Positions 27,853-36,298 of a stretch of DNA of 48,586 bases are shown here, in pieces; the stretch's first letter is position 1; the number at the start of each line of letters is the position of its first letter. The notes beneath the pieces were generated by a model. It had not been told where the DNA came from, did not search any database, and worked only from the letters and a program-made list of their open reading frames with translations. This DNA comes from Gammaproteobacteria bacterium (GTDB lineage Bacteria > Pseudomonadota > Gammaproteobacteria > Coxiellales > Coxiellaceae). The stretch is from positions 81,931 through 130,516 of the forward strand of contig JABDDR010000001.1 in assembly GCA_013287505.1 (NCBI GenBank), in the 5' to 3' direction. The position numbers and the translations under genes are program-made.

Positions 27853-29369
27853 ACCTGAATCGCCATTTTTTCTAAAGCAGACTTATTTAATTTTCCATTA
27901 GATAGAGACGGAAATTGGTCAGTAAAATAAAGATGATCTGGTTTTTGAATAACAGGAAAAAGCGAATACACTTCTTTTTTTAGTGTGTCATTAACCATAT
28001 TTTTAGATTCAACTTCGACACACACATAAAGTATTTTATTTTCTTGTTTATCAGTCTCTAAAAAAATATGAGAACGATTTACATAGGGAATACATGATAT
28101 TTTTTTCATAATATCAAGGCTATCTAGTTTTATTCCCTTGTATTTTACAATAAAATCATGTCGACCTCTAAAGTAGAAATAACGATCCTCATCCATGATT
28201 GCTCTATCACCAGTAATTAATATTTTTTTACCGATGGGGTTATACCGAATTTTTTTATCAGTCTCTGTATTGTTTCTCCAATATCCCATCATTACTGTTG
28301 GTCCGGAAATAACTAAATTGCCTTCTTGATGAGGCGCAACTGGATTTCCCTGCTCATCTTGAATCCACATGTCAAGATTAGGCATCGATATACCAATTGA
28401 ATCAAACTTTGAATCCAACTGATCAGGTGGTATATAACTACACCGCTTGCACTCTGTTAATCCATACATTGAAAAAATACGAGCTGTTGGAAATGTCTGT
28501 TTAATTTTTTGAATATGCGTATAAGATAAATTTTCACCTGTATTTGTCACGATTCGTAACGATGAAAAATCAAAGCAATATTGCTTTTGTGTTGTATAAA
28601 ATAACTGCACCATCAATGGAACGCATGGCAGTACAGTAACTTTGTGGGAAACAATTTTTTGCGCAGTTATCGCGGGAAATAGCATATTTTTTTCAAGTAC
28701 GAGCACTGCACCAACGCTAAAGCACAGTATCATTTGATATAGACCATAATCAAAATGCATGGGCAATACCGATAAAATCACATCATCACAATTAATTTTA
28801 AGATAATCTAAAATTGATTCTATAGCAGAAAGCACATTACGATTGGATAGCATGACACCTTTTGGCTCACCTGTACTGCCTGAAGTATGTATAATCATTA
28901 ATAAATCAGATTCTGTATTTTGTGATTTTGAAAAACTCAATGGATTTTTATTGATATCGCGATCGTTCAGAGAATTAATTGTATCAATTTGGAACGAATA
29001 GATAATTTTAATTTGTGACTCAGAAAGCATATCAAAAAATATAATGACGGGATCAATTGTTTTAATCAATTTAACGAGCGCTTCATCTTTTAATTCGGGA
29101 TCAATAATACATGGTACACAATCGCACATAATTGATGCCCAAAATGCAACAACTGTTATATATGAATTTCCTGCTTGAATAATAGTACGATCGCCACGTG
29201 TAAATCTTGTGAATTTCATCTTCTGAATAAGGCTTAAGCAATCATTATAAAGTGTTTGATATGAAATTTTTTCATCATCAATAATTAATGCAACTTTATC
29301 CTTATAAAGCAGTACACTTTCAAGAAATAAATGTAACAATAAATAATTATTTTTTTTCATAAAATACAC
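27843..29369 (-). CDS. AMP-forming acyl/aminoacyl ligase
   Basis: IIHTSGSTGEPKGVMLSNRN, SMYGLTECKRCSYIPPDQL, ITGDRAIMDEDRYFYFRGR, SLSNGKLNKSALE. Confidence 0.92.
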   Translation of the reverse strand: MYFMKKNNYLLLHLFLESVLLYKDKVALIIDDEKISYQTLYNDCLSLIQKMKFTRFTRGDRTIIQAGNSYITVVAFWASIMCDCVPCIIDPELKDEALVKLIKTIDPVIIFFDMLSESQIKIIYSFQIDTINSLNDRDINKNPLSFSKSQNTESDLLMIIHTSGSTGEPKGVMLSNRNVLSAIESILDYLKINCDDVILSVLPMHFDYGLYQMILCFSVGAVLVLEKNMLFPAITAQKIVSHKVTVLPCVPLMVQLFYTTQKQYCFDFSSLRIVTNTGENLSYTHIQKIKQTFPTARIFSMYGLTECKRCSYIPPDQLDSKFDSIGISMPNLDMWIQDEQGNPVAPHQEGNLVISGPTVMMGYWRNNTETDKKIRYNPIGKKILITGDRAIMDEDRYFYFRGRHDFIVKYKGIKLDSLDIMKKISCIPYVNRSHIFLETDKQENKILYVCVEVESKNMVNDTLKKEVYSLFPVIQKPDHLYFTDQFPSLSNGKLNKSALEKMAIQVCI

Positions 29370-30496
29370 TCATTTTGCTTTATTTTTTTAACTATCTGAT
29401 TTAAGTTACCAGATATAATTCTTTTTTGAATAGGTGTTGATCCTTCCATAAATTCCCAGCAAAAAACATCTCTGTACGATTTTATTAACCAAGGCGACGA
29501 CAGCAATTCATCCATAGTGCACAAGTCAATACATGTTGTGATTATTTTTTCAGCAATATAAGTTGCGTTTGATTTAGCTAATGATGGTGAATAGCTTGCA
29601 CATGCATTAGAGTCAATAGTCATTGCAGCATCATGAAGCATTTTTCTGGCTGACAATAACTGTAAGCTCATATATGAAAAAAGTGACTTTAATGAACCTA
29701 AATTTTTTTGTTTTAATAAAAAAATAAGATCAAAGACTGCCTGTGCTTGTCCGATTGCTAAAGCACCAACACCTGTTCTTAAACGATTAAATACTTTTGC
29801 AATGCCAAGCAAACCATTTTCACAAGTCGATAAATGATTACCTAATATAAATTCGCGTGGGATGCTTGTTTGATTGAACTTAATTAACGCTATTTGTGCT
29901 CCCCGCAATGCAAACATTGGTAGTGTATTTTTTTCAATTGAATGTTGCTGCATTAAGTCAGGCGTTAACCATATAGCACGAATTCCTGCAGGTCCATCCG
30001 ATAATCTGGCCAAGACAATACCCGTATCTGCAACCGCGCCATTACCGAAAAAACTTTTTGTGCCGGTTAAACTAAAAAAATTATTTTTATTATTATCTAT
30101 TATAAGTCTTGTTTGTATGTGATTGGCATCTGATCCTTTTTCAGGTTCAGTTAATGCGAAAAAGGTACGCATATTTTTTTCTTTAATTATTTTATAAAAA
30201 TAATCAATTTGTTCGGGCAAACCTAATTCTCTCAGCATTAATCCAGAGAGTGACGGGCCAGGAGAAGCCAATAACACACCCGCGTCACCATATCCTAATG
30301 CTTCTAAGTATTGCGTACGCTGTAATGTTGAACTATTGCAATCTGAAACAATAAATTGAATGGCAGGAAGATGGGTATAATTTAATATATTTTGTGGGTT
30401 AGCATCTATTTCAAATGCAATATCACGAAAAGAGTGTGCGTATGATGCGTATAATTCACCATAACGATTACTGGGTTCTGTATAATATGATTGCAT
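29357..30496 (-). CDS. Acyl-CoA (acyl-ACP) dehydrogenase family flavoprotein
   Basis: ALTEPEKGSDANHIQTRL, LTGTKSFFGNGAVADTGIVLARL, RLRTGVGALAIGQAQAVFDL. Confidence 0.88.
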   Translation of the reverse strand: MQSYYTEPSNRYGELYASYAHSFRDIAFEIDANPQNILNYTHLPAIQFIVSDCNSSTLQRTQYLEALGYGDAGVLLASPGPSLSGLMLRELGLPEQIDYFYKIIKEKNMRTFFALTEPEKGSDANHIQTRLIIDNNKNNFFSLTGTKSFFGNGAVADTGIVLARLSDGPAGIRAIWLTPDLMQQHSIEKNTLPMFALRGAQIALIKFNQTSIPREFILGNHLSTCENGLLGIAKVFNRLRTGVGALAIGQAQAVFDLIFLLKQKNLGSLKSLFSYMSLQLLSARKMLHDAAMTIDSNACASYSPSLAKSNATYIAEKIITTCIDLCTMDELLSSPWLIKSYRDVFCWEFMEGSTPIQKRIISGNLNQIVKKIKQNECIL

Positions 30497-30551
30497 GCAA
30501 TAAACCTCAAGAAACTGTACAGCATCTAAAATAAATGTGGCTATTTAACTA

Positions 30552-31232
30552 TCAAAAATGGACTTTCTGGAAAGATTCCAAATGACCATAAATAAATTTT
30601 TCAAACATCTTTAAATGAAACATTAACTCAATGACATTATTTTTTAATACTGCGCGTGCACCACCTAATTTAGACAGAATATTTAAAGCATCAAGTAATT
30701 TTGAAATAATAAATTGAATTTGTGATAACTGTATATTTGAGGACAATAAATTGCGTGTCTTTTCAAATAAAATAGCACAATTAATAAATTGATTTTGTAC
30801 CGATTCTATTGATGATATTATTTTATGATCGTAATGACGTTTTGATAGGTGTTTATAGGTATAATTAAAAATACTGTTAAATACATCAGAAACATTTAAA
30901 ATAATTTTTTTAACAAATTGAACATATATATCCGAATATGAAAGCTCATGATAATAATTATTTAATCTAAAATAACTAATACCTGAGTTCTTTAAAAATA
31001 AATTTGCAACTGGGGTTAACTCGCTTAATAACAATGTTTCAATTTTGTTTTGACAATATAGTACGATACGATCAGATAAAACAAAATTGTTTGGTATCAT
31101 TGCGATACCGGTTGAGTTTACTAATCCAAATTTTCTATTGCTTTGCAAAATATAAGCACCTGCTTGTATAAATAAATCATGCCAATAAACTTTGATGTAG
31201 CATTCGGACTGAAACTGTGTTGTATTCTTCAT
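30552..31232 (-). CDS. Possible degenerate acyl-CoA dehydrogenase-like partner
   Basis: Helix-rich; LDALNILSKLGGARAVLKNNVIELMFHL resembles the ACAD C-terminal LxxLGGxG region; adjacent to an intact ACAD. Confidence 0.4.
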   Translation of the reverse strand: MKNTTQFQSECYIKVYWHDLFIQAGAYILQSNRKFGLVNSTGIAMIPNNFVLSDRIVLYCQNKIETLLLSELTPVANLFLKNSGISYFRLNNYYHELSYSDIYVQFVKKIILNVSDVFNSIFNYTYKHLSKRHYDHKIISSIESVQNQFINCAILFEKTRNLLSSNIQLSQIQFIISKLLDALNILSKLGGARAVLKNNVIELMFHLKMFEKFIYGHLESFQKVHF

Positions 31233-31240
31233 ATTGTCAC

Positions 31241-32080
31241 CTACTGAATTTTTACAAATAAAATTCCCATTAATGAATTTGCATGGTCTAAATCAATAAT
31301 AAATATATTTTTAAAATTTATTTTTTTTCTGCTTTTATAAATTAAACTCAGACAATAATAAGCAAATCCAGAAGAAATGGGGTATGCAATTGAAATACAA
31401 TTTTCAATACTAAAATAGTCAGTATTTTTTCTAATATAAATCATGTGTTCATTTTCAGAAATATCATACGTCTGCATAACGTTATTTATTGTTTTCTTTA
31501 ATTGATCTATTGAATTAATTTGATGCATATCGTAAATATCACACATAATTATTTTTAAACTATTTTTATCATTACTATGATGCGAAAATATAACCGATGC
31601 GATATAATTCATGCTCGGTGAAATACCATGATTATTTTTTAGATTAGGCAGAAATGCATTTTCAATTGAACAACATACATTATTTTTTTCGGTTTCTGAC
31701 TTTTGAAGCTTTAGCATAAGATGAAACGCATAATATACACAGAGTGATCCACAATCTCGCACATCTAAAAATGTTGCATCAATCTGATATTTTTCTTTCC
31801 AATGTAGCTCAGGTGTTGCATATTCCATATTCCACGATACAGCCCAAACTGGAAAAAAAATGGTTTGCGCATTCTTTAATTCATGCGTTGAATAAATCTC
31901 ATCAAACAATAATTTTCCTAAAGCCATATAATCGTTAACAAAAACAGACATATCAATCGATAATTCCGTGCCATTTCGTGAATACAAATCCTCAAAATAT
32001 TGTTTCACACGATCACTGACTGGTATTTTTTTTATGTTGTGATGAAAATTTGTTTTATAGTCAATATGATTAATGTACAT
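31241..32080 (-). CDS. Divergent thiolase-fold/KASIII-like protein lacking recognisable catalytic His motifs
   Basis: ATFLDVRDCGSLCVYYAFHLMLKL aligns with KASIII Cys regions of neighbours; C-terminal LDHANSLMGILFVKIQ like thiolase-fold ends; no HNVN or GHxFxSD. Confidence 0.5.
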   Translation of the reverse strand: MYINHIDYKTNFHHNIKKIPVSDRVKQYFEDLYSRNGTELSIDMSVFVNDYMALGKLLFDEIYSTHELKNAQTIFFPVWAVSWNMEYATPELHWKEKYQIDATFLDVRDCGSLCVYYAFHLMLKLQKSETEKNNVCCSIENAFLPNLKNNHGISPSMNYIASVIFSHHSNDKNSLKIIMCDIYDMHQINSIDQLKKTINNVMQTYDISENEHMIYIRKNTDYFSIENCISIAYPISSGFAYYCLSLIYKSRKKINFKNIFIIDLDHANSLMGILFVKIQ

Positions 32081-32339
32081 TGATATCTCTATTTAACATT
32101 TGTGTATTAATATAATTTGTAACGGTTGAAACAGTTTCTAAATCCTGCATTTTTAAAGTCTCAGGATCTACATAAAATCCGTCAATCGATTCTTCAAGTT
32201 TCATTAGAAACATCAATGAACTCATCGAGTCCAATTGCAAATCATCTCTGAGCCTGTGCTCTGAGCGTATTTCAGAAATATCTGAAAAATTGAGTGTGCT
32301 TGCCAATGCTTGTTTTACTGCGGTTTCTGTAGCTAACAT
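32070..32339 (-). CDS. Acyl carrier protein
   Basis: LRDDLQLDSMSSLMFLMKLEESI: DSM phosphopantetheine attachment motif; 89 aa. Confidence 0.93.
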   Translation of the reverse strand: MLATETAVKQALASTLNFSDISEIRSEHRLRDDLQLDSMSSLMFLMKLEESIDGFYVDPETLKMQDLETVSTVTNYINTQMLNRDINVH

Positions 32340-32356
32340 TTTATTCTCCTGTTTTA

Positions 32357-33616
32357 TTAATTAATTTCTAATTGTGTTGATAAAATATCGTTAAGTGTTT
32401 CTTTTCTTCTTATACAGTGCAATTTATTATGCACGTACAATATTTCAGAGGGCGAACCATGACTTAAAAAACGTCCAGGTGATGCTGATAATCCATAAGC
32501 ACCGACGTTGGATAAAATAATTTTGTCCCCCTTTTTTAATGGGGGTAATACGACGTCTTTTAATAGCACATCACCTGGTGTGCATAATGGTCCCGTCACG
32601 TTATAATTTATTTGTTTGTAATTTATGTCAGGTGCTTGCAAGATAAATTGCATTGGAAAATTACGATGCACAAATGAACTCAATCCGGTCGCTGAGAAAT
32701 AACAATGCATGCCGCCATCAACAATAGCGAAATGTTTTCCATGACTTTCTTTGACGGATTGAACGGATGTTATTAAATAACCTGATTCAGATACTAAATA
32801 TCTTCCCAACTCTACAATAAAGCGTGTAGCAGGATGTGATATATTATACATTTGAAACAAAACAGATATTTTCGAAATTAAAGTAGAAATACACAATGCT
32901 TCTTCATTGGCAAAATAAGGAATCCCAAATCCTCCGCCGATATCAATTGTTTTCCATTCAATTGAAAATTGGCGCGACAATTGATCGGCTAGCTGTAATA
33001 TATTTTTAGCATTTTCGTACAAGGCATCAGAATCAAGCACGCGACTGGCATTAAAAATTTGAATACCATCAATTGATATGAATTTGAATGCTAAAATATA
33101 ATTCATATTTTTAATTAGTATTTGCGTATCAATACCAAACTGTGTTGCGACACCGCTCATTTTAATAGGTGCTTTTGTAACCTGAAAATCGGGGTTTATT
33201 CGAATAAGTATCGATGTTTTCTTATGATATTTTTTTGATAATACATTGACACGACAGATTTCTTCTACTGACTCACAAACGATTGACTTTATTTTTTTTT
33301 GAATACACAGTGTAATTTCTTCATCATTTTTTCCAGGTCCTACAAAAATAATTTGTTGTGGTAAAAATCCTGCTTGCAATGCTGTTAATAATTCATTTTT
33401 TGAAGATACTTCACAATTTGAACCAAGCTTATTTAAATACTGACAAATTGCTAAGGCAGGATTTGCTTTCATTGAATAAAAAATATCACATGATGATGCT
33501 AATAAACGCCGCAATTGATTATATGCATGCTTAATTACATCGGCGTGATATAAGAATAATGGCGTTCCAAATTGCTCTGCAGCTAAGATAAAATGATTTT
33601 TTGTAAGCGCTTTCAT
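32357..33616 (-). CDS. Type III PLP-dependent decarboxylase (LysA/ODC-like fold; BtrK/exosortase-associated type)
   Basis: FYSMKANPALAICQYL (Lys), MSGVATQFGIDTQI, IDIGGGFGIPY, GPLCTPGDVLLKDVVLP. Confidence 0.9.
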   Translation of the reverse strand: MKALTKNHFILAAEQFGTPLFLYHADVIKHAYNQLRRLLASSCDIFYSMKANPALAICQYLNKLGSNCEVSSKNELLTALQAGFLPQQIIFVGPGKNDEEITLCIQKKIKSIVCESVEEICRVNVLSKKYHKKTSILIRINPDFQVTKAPIKMSGVATQFGIDTQILIKNMNYILAFKFISIDGIQIFNASRVLDSDALYENAKNILQLADQLSRQFSIEWKTIDIGGGFGIPYFANEEALCISTLISKISVLFQMYNISHPATRFIVELGRYLVSESGYLITSVQSVKESHGKHFAIVDGGMHCYFSATGLSSFVHRNFPMQFILQAPDINYKQINYNVTGPLCTPGDVLLKDVVLPPLKKGDKIILSNVGAYGLSASPGRFLSHGSPSEILYVHNKLHCIRRKETLNDILSTQLEIN

Positions 33617-33663
33617 TTAACATCCAATACTATATTAATAGTTATAAACTGATAGTTGTGTTC

Positions 33664-33710
33664 GTTCATGCATGATATGACTGCGGGAAATACCGATCTG
33701 CTCGTGGGTT
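33664..33710. promoter_or_regulatory. Direct repeat copy 2 (47 bp) in leader of the decarboxylase gene
   Basis: Near-identical to 26864-26910, same orientation. Confidence 0.7.
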
Positions 33711-33803
33711 ACTTGGACGTGCCATTTTTCACCCTAAAAAACAGTACGATGTGAAAATTGCTACAAAGTGCCCGCTTTAGGGTGAAAAAAGACACATCCA
33801 AGT
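33711..33803. repeat. Imperfect inverted repeat adjacent to direct repeat copy 2
   Basis: acttggacgtgccatttttcaccctaaa vs reverse complement acttggatgtgtcttttttcaccctaaa; pairing extends outward into gtggg. Confidence 0.85.
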
Positions 33804-33904
33804 TCCCACTCGCTATCAAGTCTTTATCTTCGGCAGTCATACCATCAATCATTCTCTCAGTATTTGTGTTTTCATTTCTCAGAACATATTTAAACAAACT
33901 AATT

Positions 33905-34336
33905 TTAAACGGGGGCTTTATTCATCGGATTTCCGTTAATTACTTTTCCTTCTATATTTGAGGAATGATCTACGTGATACAATCCACTAGCGCCTTCAAA
34001 AATAAGATTATGTTTATCTATTGTGTGATCTTGTAATCTCACTTTCATTTGAGAAAATGGGCTTTTGATCTGAATCGTGTTAAATAGAGTAGATTTTGAA
34101 AAAAGCGGGCCATCAACTTGGGTTGTGCCAAGCATGACAGCATGATCTGTATGCAAAGGACCACGCACGATAATATTTTTAATCGTTACACTACTACAGT
34201 AGGTGGGACCATCATACGTTTGACTGTTTGGCTCATGAAAGCCGATGACGATGCAAGCATCATCCGCTAAAATTGGTTGAGACAAAAATAAAATTGTTGA
34301 GGCAATTGCATAAGCAGCAATACAATATTTTTTCAT
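33905..34336 (-). CDS. Secreted hypothetical protein, repetitive beta-rich pattern
   Basis: Signal peptide MKKYCIAAYAIASTILFLSQPILA; repeating VxGPL/xSPFS-like strands. Confidence 0.65.
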   Translation of the reverse strand: MKKYCIAAYAIASTILFLSQPILADDACIVIGFHEPNSQTYDGPTYCSSVTIKNIIVRGPLHTDHAVMLGTTQVDGPLFSKSTLFNTIQIKSPFSQMKVRLQDHTIDKHNLIFEGASGLYHVDHSSNIEGKVINGNPMNKAPV

Positions 34337-34429
34337 AAAATTCCTTGGTTGAATAATATGAAAATAGTCTAATGCTGTTTTTTTAAAATTTATATCCGTG
34401 TTTTTGTAAAAAAATAAAAATAAAATATT

Positions 34430-35659
34430 TTACAATGCATAACGATTGGGTTCTGAATGTGTTACGTGCGGATGATTTCGCCAATAACTCACCCACGTTC
34501 CGGGCGGTGGATATTGCGCAAAATAGTGATCAATACCCTGCATAATAGCCATCGCTAATTTTTTTTGATAAGACTGACTCCGCAATCTTTCTTCTTCATG
34601 CGGATTAGATAAAAATCCTGTTTCAACCAACAACGATGGGATATCAGGTGATTTTAAAACAACAAAAGCCGCTTGTTCCACGACATCATGATGTAATCGA
34701 GCAATTGGTTTTACCGCTTGAATCACATCCTCACCAATTTCTAAACTGGTACGAATTGTGGCACTTTGCGATAAATTAATTAAAACTGATTTTAATAAAT
34801 GTGATTTATCTTGCAAGTTTACGCCGCCCATTAATTCCGATGCGTTTTCACGTGCTGCTAACCAACGCGCAGCCTCACTTGTTGCACCGCGTTGTGATAA
34901 TGCAAAAACAGAAACACCACCTGCACTTTTATTTCGCCAAATGTCAGCGTGTATTGCAATAAACATATCTGCATGGTCTTTTCTGGCAATTGCCAATCGT
35001 TGACGCAATGTTAAATAATAATCGCCTGTGCGTGTTAAATCAGCATGAAAACCAGGCAATTGATTAATATCACGTTGTAATTTTTTCGAGATGGCTAGCA
35101 CAATTGTTTTTTCATGCGTACCGCCCGGCCCCGTTGCACCCGGATCTTTTCCGCCATGTCCAGGATCAACCACAATAATAATATCGCGGTGTTTTGTGTG
35201 ACTTTCTTCAGATGGCGTATCTGATAAAAAAACTGGTGTAGCTGGTTTTGGCTGTGCAGCCATATTTTGATTATAAAAACTTATTTGCAATCGCGCTTCA
35301 TGCAAATAATTTTCTGGCAAAACACGTGTTTGTGGTATCAACGATGAATTCAATCCAAATACAATTCGAAAAATACCATCACGATGCGTTGCATATTTAA
35401 AATTTCTGATGGCTGTTCCTGCCATATCAAGATGCAGCGGATGAAATGTTTTTACATTTTTTAAATCAACCACAAAACGATTTGGATTGTACAACATAAA
35501 AGCGCGATATTGTGTGGGTGCTGATAGATTAAACGTAATACGAGATTCATGCATTGCGGCATGCATCTGCATGCTACGTAGAATCACCGTATTCGCCATT
35601 GTTGCAACAGAAAATAAAAATGTGCCTAACAATAAAGTATTTAAAAAAAATCGTTTCAT
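34430..35659 (-). CDS. amiC: N-acetylmuramoyl-L-alanine amidase (AMIN + Amidase_3)
   Basis: IVVDPGHGGKDPGATGPGGTHEKTIVLAISKKL; MFIAIHAD; LLVETGFLSNPHEE. Confidence 0.95.
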   Translation of the reverse strand: MKRFFLNTLLLGTFLFSVATMANTVILRSMQMHAAMHESRITFNLSAPTQYRAFMLYNPNRFVVDLKNVKTFHPLHLDMAGTAIRNFKYATHRDGIFRIVFGLNSSLIPQTRVLPENYLHEARLQISFYNQNMAAQPKPATPVFLSDTPSEESHTKHRDIIIVVDPGHGGKDPGATGPGGTHEKTIVLAISKKLQRDINQLPGFHADLTRTGDYYLTLRQRLAIARKDHADMFIAIHADIWRNKSAGGVSVFALSQRGATSEAARWLAARENASELMGGVNLQDKSHLLKSVLINLSQSATIRTSLEIGEDVIQAVKPIARLHHDVVEQAAFVVLKSPDIPSLLVETGFLSNPHEEERLRSQSYQKKLAMAIMQGIDHYFAQYPPPGTWVSYWRNHPHVTHSEPNRYAL

Positions 35660-36120
35660 AATTCCTTAAACCAATCGCGCAATGATTTCGTCAAAGGCAA
35701 GCCCGCTTGAATCTCTAATACTCGCCCCGCAAAATTGTCCTGCATTTTCAGTGTGCACAAAAATAAGGGTGTGGGCAACCACGCTTTCGCATGACTTGCC
35801 CATTCAATCAAACCAATGGTTTGTGCATTAAAATAATCTCGAAATCCCATCGTTTCTAGTTCTTCGAGATCTTTGATGCGATATAAATCAGCATGCAAAA
35901 TAACGCCGGTTCTAACATCGTAAGTTTCCACCAATGTATATGTCGGACTTTTTACCAATCCCTCATATCCACACCCCGCCAAAAAGCCTTTCACAAATGT
36001 TGTTTTTCCTGCACCTAATTGACCCTCTAGATATATATTCGCGGGGGCTTCAATCATTGAAGCCAGTGTTGCTGCAAACAATTCTGTATCGATCGCTGTT
36101 TCAAAAAAAAGTGTTTTCAT
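35656..36120 (-). CDS. tsaE: tRNA threonylcarbamoyladenosine biosynthesis ATPase TsaE
   Basis: IYLEGQLGAGKTTFVKGFLAGCGYEGLVKSPTYTLVETY; HADLYRI. Confidence 0.96.
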   Translation of the reverse strand: MKTLFFETAIDTELFAATLASMIEAPANIYLEGQLGAGKTTFVKGFLAGCGYEGLVKSPTYTLVETYDVRTGVILHADLYRIKDLEELETMGFRDYFNAQTIGLIEWASHAKAWLPTPLFLCTLKMQDNFAGRVLEIQAGLPLTKSLRDWFKEL

Positions 36121-36151
36121 TGCAGTTTCCGCTCTGAAGGTTGATTAACTT

Positions 36152-36272
36152 AAATTTTCAGATTTTAGGTGAGATTGAATGATAATTTGTCGAAAAAAGC
36201 GGGGCATACTTGTTCGTATGTGAGCATTTTTGAGATAAATTATCATTCAATATCGCCAAAATATGAAAATTC
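36152..36272. repeat. Long imperfect inverted repeat between tsaE and nnrD
   Basis: aaattttcagattttaggtgagattgaatgataattt vs reverse complement aattttcatattttggcgatattgaatgataattt; inner catacttgttcgtatg hairpin. Confidence 0.9.
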
Positions 36273-36298
36273 TTTGTAAACGGGAACAGTGGGTGTTT

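Noticed and set aside
33709-33961. ORFs across the 33.7-33.9 kb repeats
   Set aside because: Span the inverted repeat and intergenic DNA with no family resemblance.
22356-34430. Prophage or classic ICE
   Set aside because: No integrase, structural, conjugation or replication genes recognised; only repeats and metabolic genes.
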